From: CAIWHR01 sp963836265
GTDB lineage: Bacteria > Pseudomonadota > Gammaproteobacteria > Burkholderiales > Casimicrobiaceae
Length of the DNA: 64,000 nucleotides
Reading direction: 5' to 3'
Assembly: GCA_963836265.1 (NCBI GenBank)
Contig: CAWIIO010000003.1
Span: 62,001 to 126,000 of the forward strand
Part shown: piece by piece, positions 35,872 through 45,257 of the stretch
Numbering within the stretch: position 1 is the stretch's first letter
Layout of the letters: each line of letters opens with the position of its first letter
Position numbers and translations under genes: made by a program
The notes under the pieces: model-generated
Database searches by the model: none
Told to the model about the DNA's origin: nothing
What the model saw: only the letters and a program-made list of their open reading frames with translations

Positions 35872-36747
35872 CTACAGGATGACCGTGCCGCGACCGAGCT
35901 CGATCACCCGACCCGAAACGAGAATCCTTCGGTCAGCGGTGACTTCGAGCCGGAGCCGACATGGCCGGCTGACGGCGTCCCCCTGCGCGACCGCGAGCCG
36001 TTGCGGTAAACGCGCGTCCGTCGCGATGAGCCAGCCCCCCAGGTTCGCGCACGCCGAGCCGGTGCCGGGATCCTCGATCACGGCGCCGTGCTTCGGGAAG
36101 AAAAAGCGGGCGACGACCGGCAGCGCGCCGTCGGCACTCTTGCTGCGAGCCGAGTCGCGGCACCAGATGTACGCCATCGCCCGCATGCCATTGCTGCCGT
36201 GCGCCTGCAGGAGGTCGGCGCGCGGCGCTGCGTGCGCGACGGCATCGCTCGAGGCGAGCGGGATCATGAGCTGGTCGGACCCCGTGTCAACCCAAAGCGG
36301 CGGCGCGGCGGGATCGGGGGCGACGTCCGCTTCGAGCAGGCCGAGCATCGCCGCGAGGTCGGCACGCCCTGCTGCGACGGCGCGATGCTTGGGAGCATTC
36401 GCGCAGAGTGTCCACACGTCGCCCTGTGCACTCACGGGAATGATCCCGGCGCGCATTTCCAGCGTTGCCGCGTCGCCGCCCGCGGTGAGCGAACGCACGA
36501 CATGGGCAGTGCCGAGCGTTGGGTGGCCGGCGAATGGCATCTCGAAGGACGGCGTGAAGATCCGCACGCGTGCCGTTGCAGCGCCTGACGGTAGCACGAA
36601 CGTCGTCTCCGACAGGTTGAACTGGAGGGCGAGCGCCTGCATCGTCCTCTCGTCGAGCCCGCGGGCATCCTCGAATACGCACAGCGGATTGCCGGCGAGC
36701 GTCGACTCGGCGAAGACGTTGACGATCCGGTAACGGTACTCGGCCAA
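35872..36747 (-). CDS. PhzF-family isomerase/epimerase-like protein
   Basis: The 291-residue protein has the PhzF fold (duplicated diaminopimelate-epimerase-like halves). Characteristic sequences are YRIVNVFAESTLAGNPLCVFEDA, the catalytic Glu in FNLSETTFVLP, FEMPFAGHPTLGTAHV, and DPGTGSACANLGGWL. PhzF makes the phenazine precursor in phenazine producers; most genomic homologues, like this lone copy without phz genes, have unknown substrates. A TTG start is assumed 11 nt after the mnmH stop because no ATG gives a sensible N-terminus without overlapping mnmH. Confidence 0.85.
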   Translation of the reverse strand: MAEYRYRIVNVFAESTLAGNPLCVFEDARGLDERTMQALALQFNLSETTFVLPSGAATARVRIFTPSFEMPFAGHPTLGTAHVVRSLTAGGDAATLEMRAGIIPVSAQGDVWTLCANAPKHRAVAAGRADLAAMLGLLEADVAPDPAAPPLWVDTGSDQLMIPLASSDAVAHAAPRADLLQAHGSNGMRAMAYIWCRDSARSKSADGALPVVARFFFPKHGAVIEDPGTGSACANLGGWLIATDARLPQRLAVAQGDAVSRPCRLRLEVTADRRILVSGRVIELGRGTVIL

Positions 36748-36757
36748 GGTGTATAGG

Positions 36758-37900
36758 CTACGCGCCTGAAGCCGGCCCGTGCGCGGTGCGAGCGCCGTGC
36801 AGCACCGACCGAACCCTGGTTTCGACCTCGCGCGCAAGCACCCGAAATGCCTTCTCGCCAATCTCCATCGGGGTGACGACGATCGCCTCGGCAATGCGCG
36901 CGAAATTGCGCTCGATTGCACGGCTGTAGGTCGGGTCGTAGTGACGACTCAGCAATTCGCCGACCAGCGCGTCCCAGTCGCCGGCTGCGGCGGCAGCGGT
37001 CCAACGCTCGATGGTCTTCCTGCCGTGCAACGGCGTGAGATGGGCAAGCCGCGCCGTCAGCACGGCAGGATCGGCGAGATAATGCGTGTATTCCTCCTTC
37101 AACAGGGCGACCCGCAGCCGCTCCGGTGTGTCGACCCGGATGCAGTCGGCGGAGCGGATCGCGGACAGCAACGCTTCCGGCACTTGCACGGCGCCGATCT
37201 TCTTGCTTTCCGATTCGACGTACACCGGTTGTGCGGGATCGAGGCGCTCGAGCGTGGCCGCGAGCTGGCTCTCGAACCATTTTTGCGAAGGCTGCGCTTC
37301 GTTTGGCAGGTCGCCCAGCAGCGAGCCACGATGTTGGGCGAGCGCTTCGAGATCGAGCACCTGCGCGCCTTGGGCGGCAAGCGCGTCGAGGAGCCGGCTC
37401 TTGCCGGATCCGGTGAGGCCGCAAATGACTTCGAAGCGGAATCGCGCGGGCAGCGTCGCGAGCACGGCAATCACGTGCCGCCGATACGCGCGGTAGCCGC
37501 CGTCGAGCTGAACCGCGTGCCAGCCGATTTCGTTCAGCATATGCGCAAGCGAGCGACTGCGCTGGCCGCCACGCCAGCAATAGACGACCGGCGCCCAATT
37601 GCGTGGCTTCGAAGCGAACGGTCCTTCGAGCATCGCCGCGATGTTGCGCGCGACCAGTGCGGCGCCGGCACGCTTGGCTGCGAAGGCCGATTCCTTCGCA
37701 TGCAGCGTGCCGATGCGCGCGCGCTCGAGGTCGTCGAGAACCGCATGGTTCTCGGCGCCGGGAATGTGGTCCTCGGCGTACTCGGACGGGCTGCGGACGT
37801 CGATCCTGTCGGGATGGGCGCGCAGCTCGTCCGCGCGAACCTTGGGCACGGCGCGTACCGCTCCCGCCTTCGGGGGCTCTCGCGACATATCACCAGTCAT
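36758..37900 (-). CDS. mnmH: tRNA 2-selenouridine synthase
   Basis: The 380-residue enzyme (SelU/YbbB) replaces sulfur in 2-thiouridine at the tRNA wobble position with selenium from selenophosphate, via a geranylated intermediate. A rhodanese domain occupies residues ~20-135 with the reactive Cys in YCWRGGQRSRSLA. The P-loop is GLTGSGKSRLLDAL near residue 165. Function needs SelD, not encoded in the window. The start overlaps the tesA stop by 4 bp (ATGA). Confidence 0.92.
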   Translation of the reverse strand: MTGDMSREPPKAGAVRAVPKVRADELRAHPDRIDVRSPSEYAEDHIPGAENHAVLDDLERARIGTLHAKESAFAAKRAGAALVARNIAAMLEGPFASKPRNWAPVVYCWRGGQRSRSLAHMLNEIGWHAVQLDGGYRAYRRHVIAVLATLPARFRFEVICGLTGSGKSRLLDALAAQGAQVLDLEALAQHRGSLLGDLPNEAQPSQKWFESQLAATLERLDPAQPVYVESESKKIGAVQVPEALLSAIRSADCIRVDTPERLRVALLKEEYTHYLADPAVLTARLAHLTPLHGRKTIERWTAAAAAGDWDALVGELLSRHYDPTYSRAIERNFARIAEAIVVTPMEIGEKAFRVLAREVETRVRSVLHGARTAHGPASGA

Positions 37901-38538
37901 CGGGGCGCGGGGAGCAACGGTTTCAACGCGGGCCAGACGTTGTCGAGGATCTTCGCCTGCGCCGCTGCCGTCGGATGGATGCGATCCGGCTGGAACAACT
38001 CGTTGCGCTCGCCGAAGCCCTCGAACAGGTAGGGGACCAGCGCCGCGTCGCGCGCCTTGGATATCTTCGCGTAGAGCGATTCGAATTCGCGCGTATACGA
38101 CGGCCCGTAGTTGGGCGGCAGCTTCATTCCCAGGATGAGCGCTTTGGCACCCGCACGTTGCACATCCGCGACCATCGCGTCGAGATTCTCGCGCGCCGCG
38201 GCAAGGCTGCCGCCGCGCAGCCCATCGTTACCGCCCAGCTCGATGACGACGATCGCTGGCTTGTACCGGGTAATGAGCGCCGGCAGCCGCGTACGTCCGC
38301 CCGCGGTCGTGTCGCCGGTGATGCTCGCGTTGACCACGTCCAGAGGATAGCGCCCGCGCGCGATCCGCGAGGCCAGGAGATCCACCCAGCCCGTGCCCGT
38401 GGGCAACCCGTATCCGGCCGAGATCGAATCGCCGACGACGAGGAGCACCCGGGCCGGTTCGGCGGCGATGCCGCCTGCGGGCGCGCCGGCAGCGAGCAGG
38501 GCGGCAAGCGCGAGAATGGCGTGGCGGCGCGATGGCAT
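37897..38538 (-). CDS. tesA: SGNH/GDSL arylesterase (TesA-like)
   Basis: The 213-residue protein has a signal peptide (MPSRRHAILALAALLAAGAPAGGIAA). SGNH blocks are present: VGDSISAGYGL with nucleophile Ser38, GGNDG with the oxyanion Asn, and DRIHPTAAAQ with Asp and His. The family has periplasmic thioesterase, protease I and lysophospholipase L1 activities. Its usual divergent neighbour, the YbbA/YbbP ABC transporter, is here too but separated by a decayed glycosyltransferase. Confidence 0.92.
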   Translation of the reverse strand: MPSRRHAILALAALLAAGAPAGGIAAEPARVLLVVGDSISAGYGLPTGTGWVDLLASRIARGRYPLDVVNASITGDTTAGGRTRLPALITRYKPAIVVIELGGNDGLRGGSLAAARENLDAMVADVQRAGAKALILGMKLPPNYGPSYTREFESLYAKISKARDAALVPYLFEGFGERNELFQPDRIHPTAAAQAKILDNVWPALKPLLPAPR

Positions 38539-38659
38539 GTCTTGACGACGAGATAACGGCGAAACCTTCGGCGGTCGGCCCTTCAATTGTAGAACTTTGT
38601 CACGCTCGGGCCCGAACCGGACGGCGGCGGACCCGCAACGGCGTAGAATCCCGCCACCA

Positions 38660-39260
38660 TGGCGGCACCGATTTTCCACACTCTCGGTCCCGGGCGTCCG
38701 GCCCTCGCACCCGGCGTCGACGGTGACGGTCATCATCGCAACGTTCGACCGCAGCAACCTCGTCGCCGACGTGATCCGCGCAGTCGTCGCGCAGACGCTG
38801 GCCGATTGGGAGCTGCGCGTGATCGGTGATGGTTGCGCCGACGACACCACCCAGCTCGTCGCGGGGTTCAACGACGCGCGTCCGGTACGTGAATCTCGAC
38901 CCGCGCGTGGGTGATCAGTCGGGGCCGACGAATGCAGGCATCGAGCTCGCACGCGGCCGCTTCGTCGCACTTCTCAATCACGATGACTTCTGGTTCCCCG
39001 ACCACCTGGCCCGAACGCTCGCCACGCTCGCGCGAACCGGCGCGGATCTCACGTTCCCCATGCAGCTCGAGTCGGATCCGGACGGTCGCTGGCGGGTCAA
39101 CGCATCGTTCCCCGGCGGGAGCTGGGATCCGCTCGTGCATCCGAAACCGAGCCCGACCGCATCCCCTATTCGTTCGCGGCGAGCGGAGCCGTGCCGTCCG
39201 GGAGTCCAGAACGTATCTGAATCCGCGGGGTCTGTCTCACTTGCGGTCCGTCAGATGGGC
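38660..39260 (+). pseudogene. Decayed family 2 glycosyltransferase
   Basis: One frame has VTVIIATFDRSNLVADVIRA and IGDGCADDT, the nucleotide-sugar part of a GT-A fold. After about position 38880 the homology continues in another frame: VRYVNLDPRVGD, GPTNAGIELARGRFVALLNHDDFW with the DxD-like acidic pair, then LTFPMQLESDPDG. Near 39160 traces shift to a third frame (VRESRTYLNP). At least two frameshifts and loss of the 3' end make it non-functional. It lies between tesA and the ABC transporter, which are normally neighbours. Confidence 0.75.
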
Positions 39261-39327
39261 CCCATCTGAGAATGGCCGCCTCGGGCGTGCACGGGCGATC
39301 CGCTCCGGGCCGCCGGCGATCTCTCCA

Positions 39328-40038
39328 ATGGCCGACCCCATCCTCCGCGCGCGTCGACTGACCAAGATCGTGACCAGCGGCGAAGCGCCGTTGACGATCC
39401 TCGACGATGTGAGCTTCGACATCGACCCGGGCGCCGCCATTGCAATCGTCGGCGCCTCGGGCTCCGGCAAAACGACGCTGCTGGGGCTGCTCGCCGGCCT
39501 CGATCGACCCAGCCATGGCGACGTCTGGCTCGACGGGGTTGCGCTCTCGGGACAGGACGAGGATCAACGTGCGGCGCTGCGGCAGCGGCTGCTCGGTTTC
39601 GTGTTCCAGTCGTTCCAGCTGCTGCCCGCGCTGACGGCGCTCGAAAACGTGATGCTGCCGCTCGAGCTCGCCAGCGCCGACGATGCCGTGGCGAAAGCGG
39701 CGGAATGGCTCGATCGGGTGGGTTTGGCCAAACGCCGAACTCACTACCCGAAGCAGCTTTCGGGCGGCGAGCAGCAGCGCGTCGCCATCGCCCGCGCCTT
39801 CGCCGGCGAGCCGAAACTGCTGATGGCCGACGAGCCCACCGGCAATCTGGATAACGCGAGTGGCATCGAAGTGGCGGAGCTGATGTTCCGGCTCAATCGC
39901 GAGCACGGCACCACGCTCGTGCTCGTCACGCATGACAGCGGTCTCGCGTCGCGCTGCGTGCGGCGATTGTCGCTTGCCGCCGGCCGGCTGGTGGGCGACG
40001 AAGGAACTCGCCTCGTGAGCCGAGCATCGCGGTCATGA
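39328..40038 (+). CDS. ABC transporter ATPase (LolD/YbbA-like)
   Basis: The 236-residue MacB/LolD-type ATPase has Walker A GASGSGKTTLLGLLAG (residues ~45-60), Q-loop FVFQSFQLLPALTALENVMLPLEL, signature LSGGEQQRVAIARA, and Walker B LLMADEPTGNLD. The start at 39328 gives MADPILRARRLTK. Its stop overlaps the permease start by 4 bp. Together with TesA synteny this fits YbbA-YbbP, a transporter of unknown substrate. Confidence 0.92.
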   Translation: MADPILRARRLTKIVTSGEAPLTILDDVSFDIDPGAAIAIVGASGSGKTTLLGLLAGLDRPSHGDVWLDGVALSGQDEDQRAALRQRLLGFVFQSFQLLPALTALENVMLPLELASADDAVAKAAEWLDRVGLAKRRTHYPKQLSGGEQQRVAIARAFAGEPKLLMADEPTGNLDNASGIEVAELMFRLNREHGTTLVLVTHDSGLASRCVRRLSLAAGRLVGDEGTRLVSRASRS

Positions 40039-42551
40039 ACTCGGTTCGCCTGGCGCTGCGGATGCTTGCGCGCGATTGGCGCGCAGGCGAGCTCACGGTG
40101 CTGATCGCCGCGCTGTCGCTCGCTGTCGCCAGCGTCGGCACCGTCGGCTTCTTCGCCGATCGAGTGAAGACGGCGTTGACGCGGCAGGCGAACCTGCTCC
40201 TCGGCGCCGACGTCCTGGTGTCGGGCGACCGGCCATTGCCGAATTCGCTCGCCGCCGAGGCGCAACGGCGCGGTCTCGCCGCATCGCCCGCGCTGAAGTT
40301 CAACTGCATGGTGCAGCGGGCGGGCGGCGGGCCCTCAGCGGGCGCGGTGCTGGCCGACGTCAAGGCCGTCGCGCCCGGGTACCCGCTGCGCGGCGCGATC
40401 ATGCTGGTCGCCGCCGACGTGCCCAAAGGCGTTCGCGCCACAGGCGTTCCGAAACGGGGGGAGGCGTGGCCCGATGCGCGACTCGCCGCGAGGCTCGGGG
40501 TTGGCGTGGGTGACACGATCAACGTCGGCGAAGCCACGCTCAAGATCACGGCGATCGTGCAGCAGGAGCCGGAAGTTGCGACGGGCCTCTTGGCGATCGG
40601 CCCGCGCCTGTTGATCAACCTCGACGACGTGCCGGCGACGAATCTGCTGCAACCCGGCAACCGTGCCCAATACCGGCTGCTGGTCGCCGATCTTTCGCAG
40701 CGCGGCCTGCTCGATCCGTATCTCAAGTGGCTGCAGGCGGAATTGCAGCCGGGCCAACGGATGGAAAACGTTCGTGACCTGCGGCCCGAGATTCGCCAGA
40801 CCCTCGATCGCGCCGAGCGGTTTCTCGGGCTCGCAGCACTCGTCGCCGTCGTGCTGGCCGCCGTCGCGATCGCGCTGGCGGCATCGCGCTATCTTCGCCG
40901 CCACCTCGACACCGCGGCGATGCTTCGCTGCTTCGGCGCGTCGAGGCGACAGACGCTCGTGCTGTTCGTGCTGCAATTTGCATTGCTCGGGTTCGTGGCA
41001 AGCGTCGTGGGCATCGTGCTGGCGCTCTTCGGCCAGCAGCTCCTCGTGATGCTGCTCGGCACGATCGCGGCCGGTGACCTGCCTTTGCCGGCGCCGTTGC
41101 CGGCTGTGGCGGCGTTCGTAACCGGCGTGTTCCTCCTGCTGGGATTCGCATTGCCGCCACTCGTCGCGCTCGCCGGCGTGCCGCCGCTGCGCGTACTGCG
41201 GCGCGACCTGCCGCGGCCTCGCCCGGGGGGCATTCTCGCTTACGTGTTGGGGGCGGGTGTGATCGCGCTGCTGATCGCCTGGCAGGCGCAGGACGCGAAA
41301 ACCGGCGCGATCATGGTCGGGGGCATCGCCGGGCTTCTCGCCGTTGCGGCGCTCTCCGCGTGGATGCTGATCGCGGCGCTGAAACGCCTGCCGCAGCGCG
41401 GCGTTACATGGCGCTTCGGACTTGCGAACCTGCGCCGGCGGCCGCTGGCCTCGAGCCTGCAGATAGGAGCGCTCGCGCTGGGCCTGATGGCGTTGCTGCT
41501 GCTCACTGTCGTGCGCGGCGACCTGATGCAGAACTGGCGCGCGAGCCTGCCGCCCGACGCACCGAACACCTTCGTCATCAACGTGTTGCCGGACCAGGTC
41601 GAAGGGGTGCGGGCAGCGATGAAATCCGCATCGGGGACGGACACGATTCTCCATCCGATGATCCGCGGCCGCCTGACGGCGGTGAACGGAAATCACCTCG
41701 ACACTGCGCAGTACACCGACGCGCGGGCGCGCCGCCTCGCCGAGCGCGAGTTCAATCTGTCCTTCGCCTCGACGTTGCCCAAGACCAACCGCGTGGTCGC
41801 CGGTCACTGGTTCGACGGTGCCACCGGCCTCGGCGCGGGCATCTCGATGGAGGAGGGCATCGCCGAATCGCTGAAGCTCAAGCTCGGTGACACGCTGACG
41901 TGGGACATTGCCGCGATGCCGGTATCGGCGAGGATCACGAGCCTGCGCAAGGTCGATTGGGACAGCTTCCGGCCGAATTTCTTCGCGTTGTTCGCGCCGG
42001 GCGCGCTCGACGGAATGCCGCAGACGTTCATGGGCGCGGTGCGCGTGCCGCCGGGCCCGCAGGCTGCCGCCTGGCTCGCGGCGCTGGTCCAGAAGTATCC
42101 GAACGTCCTCGCGCTCGACGTCGGCGAAATCCTGCATCAGGTCCAGACGATCATCGAGCAGGTCGCGAAGGCGGTCGAGTTCGTGTTCCTGTTCACGCTC
42201 CTCGGCGGATTGCTGGTCCTGCAGGCGGCGATCGCGTCGACCCAGGACGAGCGCAAGTTCGACGCGGCGATCCTGCGCACGCTCGGCGCGTCGAGAGCGC
42301 AGCTGACGACGGCGCAGGTCGCCGAGTTCCTGGTCCTGGGCGCGCTTGCCGGACTGCTCGCGGCCGCAGGCGCCACCGCGATCGGATATTTCCTGTCCGA
42401 CCGCGTCTTTCAGATCCCGTTCTCGCCCAACCCGCTGGTGTGGCTCTACGGCTTCGTTGCGGGCACGGTCACGGTGACGCTCGCCGGATGGCTGGGCACG
42501 CGCGACACCGTCCGCCATCCGCCGCTCGAGGTGATCCGGCAGCTGGGCTGA
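40035..42551 (+). CDS. FtsX-like ABC permease (YbbP-like)
   Basis: The 838-residue permease has an N-terminal helix (residues ~15-40), a large periplasmic region, FtsX-type four-helix groups around 255-420 and 715-835, and central helices near 395-440 and 480-500. This is the duplicated layout of YbbP/LolCE-like permeases. MNSVRLALRMLARDWRAGELTVL is typical. It works with the overlapping ATPase gene in exporting or extracting a lipid or hydrophobic envelope component; the substrate is unknown. Confidence 0.88.
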   Translation: MNSVRLALRMLARDWRAGELTVLIAALSLAVASVGTVGFFADRVKTALTRQANLLLGADVLVSGDRPLPNSLAAEAQRRGLAASPALKFNCMVQRAGGGPSAGAVLADVKAVAPGYPLRGAIMLVAADVPKGVRATGVPKRGEAWPDARLAARLGVGVGDTINVGEATLKITAIVQQEPEVATGLLAIGPRLLINLDDVPATNLLQPGNRAQYRLLVADLSQRGLLDPYLKWLQAELQPGQRMENVRDLRPEIRQTLDRAERFLGLAALVAVVLAAVAIALAASRYLRRHLDTAAMLRCFGASRRQTLVLFVLQFALLGFVASVVGIVLALFGQQLLVMLLGTIAAGDLPLPAPLPAVAAFVTGVFLLLGFALPPLVALAGVPPLRVLRRDLPRPRPGGILAYVLGAGVIALLIAWQAQDAKTGAIMVGGIAGLLAVAALSAWMLIAALKRLPQRGVTWRFGLANLRRRPLASSLQIGALALGLMALLLLTVVRGDLMQNWRASLPPDAPNTFVINVLPDQVEGVRAAMKSASGTDTILHPMIRGRLTAVNGNHLDTAQYTDARARRLAEREFNLSFASTLPKTNRVVAGHWFDGATGLGAGISMEEGIAESLKLKLGDTLTWDIAAMPVSARITSLRKVDWDSFRPNFFALFAPGALDGMPQTFMGAVRVPPGPQAAAWLAALVQKYPNVLALDVGEILHQVQTIIEQVAKAVEFVFLFTLLGGLLVLQAAIASTQDERKFDAAILRTLGASRAQLTTAQVAEFLVLGALAGLLAAAGATAIGYFLSDRVFQIPFSPNPLVWLYGFVAGTVTVTLAGWLGTRDTVRHPPLEVIRQLG

Positions 42552-42553
42552 AA

Positions 42554-42576
42554 GCAGGGTCGGAGACCGCTTTTTT
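42554..42576 (+). terminator. Weak terminator after the ABC permease gene
   Basis: A GC...GGTC/GACC...GC stem with a 2-nt bulge and GGA loop is followed by six T. It lies 3 nt after the stop and 64 nt before kynA. Confidence 0.5.
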
Positions 42577-42639
42577 GCGCTACGATCCGCGAACGCATCG
42601 CTGATTCCCGATCGCTGAATCAGACCCTTTCCGTCTGCC

Positions 42640-43497
42640 ATGACCACGCGTGACCTCGAGCCCGACATCGTCACCGATCTCGCAAATCGCTTGACGTATG
42701 CCGGCTATTTGCGGCTCGAAACGCTGTTGAGCGCGCAGGCGCCGCTGTCGGGAACCGCGACCTCGCCGCCGCGGCACGACGAAATGCTGTTCATCATCCA
42801 GCACCAGACGTCCGAATTGTGGCTGAAGCTGATGATCCACGAGCTCAAAGCCGCAATCGGATTCGTGCGCGCGGACAGACTCGACGCCTGCTTCAAAATC
42901 CTCGCGCGGGTCAAGCTCATCCAGAAGCAGCTCTTCGAGCAATGGGCGGTGCTGGAGACGCTGACGCCCTCGGAGTACGAAGCGTTCCGGCCGACGCTCG
43001 GCAGCGCATCGGGCTTCCAGTCGGCGCAATACCGGGCGGTCGAGTTCCTGCTCGGCAACAAGCAGGCGGCGACGCTCGACGTTTTCCGCCATGACGCGGC
43101 GACGCACGCGGAGCTCGCGCAGCTGCTCCATACGCCAAGTCTCTACGACGAATTCCTCCGGCACCTCGCCCGGCGCGGATTGCCGGTGCCGACCGCATGC
43201 ATCGAGCGCGACTGGTCGCATCCGCACCTGCGCAATCCGGACCTGGTGCCGGTCTTCAAGACGATCTACGACGACCCCGAGACGTGGTGGGACGCCTACG
43301 AGATGGCCGAGAAGCTCGTCGACGTCGAGGAGTCGTTCCAGCTCTGGCGCTTCCGGCACCTGAAGACGGTCGAGCGCATCATCGGCTACAAGACCGGCAC
43401 CGGCGGCTCGTCGGGCGTCGGGTTCCTCAAGCGTGCGCTCGCGCACGCGTTCTTCCCGGAGCTGATCGACGTGCGCACGGTGATCGGCACGAAATGA
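42640..43497 (+). CDS. kynA: Tryptophan 2,3-dioxygenase
   Basis: The 285-residue heme enzyme opens the indole ring of L-tryptophan to N-formylkynurenine. Family motifs are FIIQHQTSELWLKLMIHEL (residues ~48-66), SGFQSAQYR, and RFRHLKTVERIIGYKTGTGGSSGV, which contains the proximal heme His. The length is standard for the bacterial enzyme. Its stop overlaps the kynU start (ATGA). Confidence 0.96.
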   Translation: MTTRDLEPDIVTDLANRLTYAGYLRLETLLSAQAPLSGTATSPPRHDEMLFIIQHQTSELWLKLMIHELKAAIGFVRADRLDACFKILARVKLIQKQLFEQWAVLETLTPSEYEAFRPTLGSASGFQSAQYRAVEFLLGNKQAATLDVFRHDAATHAELAQLLHTPSLYDEFLRHLARRGLPVPTACIERDWSHPHLRNPDLVPVFKTIYDDPETWWDAYEMAEKLVDVEESFQLWRFRHLKTVERIIGYKTGTGGSSGVGFLKRALAHAFFPELIDVRTVIGTK

Positions 43498-44708
43498 ATA
43501 GCGGTTCGGCTTCGATCGACCGCATCGAATCAGCCGTCGCCGCACTCGGTCCCGGGCCGCTCACCGAAGACCTCGTCCGCGCCCACATCGCGCCGCTGTT
43601 CTCGCGCGTGCTCGCCGCCCAGCGCGATCGCGTCTACCTCGCCAATCATTCGCTGGGACGGCCGCTCGATGCGATGGAAGAAGACGTCCGCGAAGGGTTT
43701 GCCGCCTGGTACGGGCGAATGGGCCATGCGTGGGACGCGTGGAACGGCGAGATTGCCGCGTATCGCCGGCGTCTCGCCGCGCTGCTCGCTGCGGCGCGTG
43801 CCGATTGCATCGTGCCGAAGACCAGCGCCGGGCAAGGGCTGCGCGCGATCCTGAACACGTACGACTGGGCGCCTCGCGTCGTCGCCACCCGCGGCGAATT
43901 CGATTCGCTCGATCTCATTCTGCGCGAGTATGCCCGGCGCGGCCGCATCGCGCTGTCGTTCGTCGAGGCGCGCGACGACGACGCCTTTGCAGCGGAGGAC
44001 GTGCTTGCCGCGATCACGCCGGGAACGAACCTCGTCGTGGTCTCGCAGGTGATGTTTCAGACGGGCCAGATGCTTCCGGAGCTGCCGGCGATCATCGCGA
44101 GGGCGCACGCTGCCGGCGCCCGCGTGCTGCTCGACGTCTATCACTCGCTCGGCGTGCTTCCGGTCGCCATAGCCGCCCTCGACGTCGATTTCGCCGTCGG
44201 GGGCAGCTACAAGTATCTGCGCGGCGGACCCGGTGCGTGCTTCGTGTACGTGCATCCGCTTCATCTCGACAGCGGATTGCGTACGCTCGACACCGGCTGG
44301 TTCGCGAAGGCTGCCCCGTTCGCGTATGAGCGGCCCGACCTGCCGCGCTTTGCGGCAGGCGGCGACGCGTGGCTGGAGTCGACGCCGGCGGTTCTCCCGT
44401 TCTATCAGGCGCGCGCAGGTCAGGCGTTCACGCAGGCGGTTGGCGTCGCACGGCTGCGCGAGTATTCGCTGCGTCTGCAGCAGAGACTGGTCGCGCTCCT
44501 CGCCGAGCGCGGCGTCGCTGCGCGCGGAGGAACTGGCGATCGCGGCGCGTTCGTCGTCGTCCGCGACACCGGAGCGCAGGCCAGGGCTGAAGCGCTCGCG
44601 CGGCGCGGGATCGTCACCGACGCGCGGGGCGAATGGCTGCGGCTGTGCCCGGATGTGCTGACGACGGACGAGGAGCTCGCGCGCGCGGCGGACGCCTCAT
44701 TCGTATGA
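43494..44708 (+). CDS. kynU: Kynureninase
   Basis: The 404-residue PLP-dependent fold-type I enzyme cleaves kynurenine to anthranilate and alanine. YLANHSLGRPL near the N-terminus, and DVDFAVGGSYKYLRGGPGACFVYV with the PLP Lys, are diagnostic. It is translationally coupled to kynA. Kynurenine formamidase (KynB), needed between the two steps, is not encoded in this window. Confidence 0.93.
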   Translation: MNSGSASIDRIESAVAALGPGPLTEDLVRAHIAPLFSRVLAAQRDRVYLANHSLGRPLDAMEEDVREGFAAWYGRMGHAWDAWNGEIAAYRRRLAALLAAARADCIVPKTSAGQGLRAILNTYDWAPRVVATRGEFDSLDLILREYARRGRIALSFVEARDDDAFAAEDVLAAITPGTNLVVVSQVMFQTGQMLPELPAIIARAHAAGARVLLDVYHSLGVLPVAIAALDVDFAVGGSYKYLRGGPGACFVYVHPLHLDSGLRTLDTGWFAKAAPFAYERPDLPRFAAGGDAWLESTPAVLPFYQARAGQAFTQAVGVARLREYSLRLQQRLVALLAERGVAARGGTGDRGAFVVVRDTGAQARAEALARRGIVTDARGEWLRLCPDVLTTDEELARAADASFV

Positions 44709-44843
44709 CGCGGGTCTTGTATCTAGAAGTTGACAGCCGTCGGCTACCGGACTAGAAATGCCAGGCCCGCCAGGAATCGAATCCCGTCCGACAGTTCGGG
44801 CGGGGGAGCATCTGATGCGAGCCAACAGCCAAGGGGAACGCAA

Positions 44844-45257
44844 ATGGCAACAAGAACGCTGCTCTTCGTCACCGCTGTCGCCGGCACCGCGCTTTCGGCC
44901 GCCTGTCAAACGCTGTCACCCATGGAGGGCGGGTCGTGCAACACTCACGAATGCCACGTCAAGGTGATCGTCACGGACTGCCACATCACACTCAAGCCGG
45001 ATCCCATCTCAATCTTCGAGAAGAATGTCGAGATCCACTGGGATATTGTGGGCACCGGGTTTACATTTGCGACGAATGGAATCGTGATCAAGGACGACAC
45101 GCAAGCCGAGTTCGGCAATTGCCACCTGGCCGAGCACGACATGAAATTCATGTGTCACGACAAAAACACATTTCACAAGACCTACAAGTACGTCGTCAAT
45201 GTGAAACAGGGCAGTGCCGCCTGCCCGCCGCTCGATCCATCGATTGTCAATAACTAA
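44844..45257 (+). CDS. Small Cys-rich putative lipoprotein, unknown function
   Basis: I do not recognise this 137-residue protein. A signal peptide ends in lipobox LSAAC (Cys21). The mature part has six further Cys (CNTHEC, TDCHI, NCHL, MCHD, ACPP) and seven or so His, including HECH and CHLAEHDMKFMCHD, suggesting disulfides or metal binding. It appears predicted mostly as beta strands. RBS AAGGGGAA is placed well before the ATG. A hairpin at 44783-44804 lies in the leader. Its stop overlaps the stop of the convergent cyclase/STAND gene by 4 bp. Its GC content looks lower than its neighbours, which hints at acquisition. Confidence 0.65.
   Translation: MATRTLLFVTAVAGTALSAACQTLSPMEGGSCNTHECHVKVIVTDCHITLKPDPISIFEKNVEIHWDIVGTGFTFATNGIVIKDDTQAEFGNCHLAEHDMKFMCHDKNTFHKTYKYVVNVKQGSAACPPLDPSIVNN

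Noticed and set aside
40335..42674. 779-codon minus-strand frame opposite the FtsX-like permease
   Set aside because: Charged low-complexity shadow frame; the permease on the plus strand has coherent membrane topology.
44755..44800. Possible tRNA fragment around AATCGAATCC
   Set aside because: No acceptor or anticodon stem; the segment is better described as a leader hairpin.
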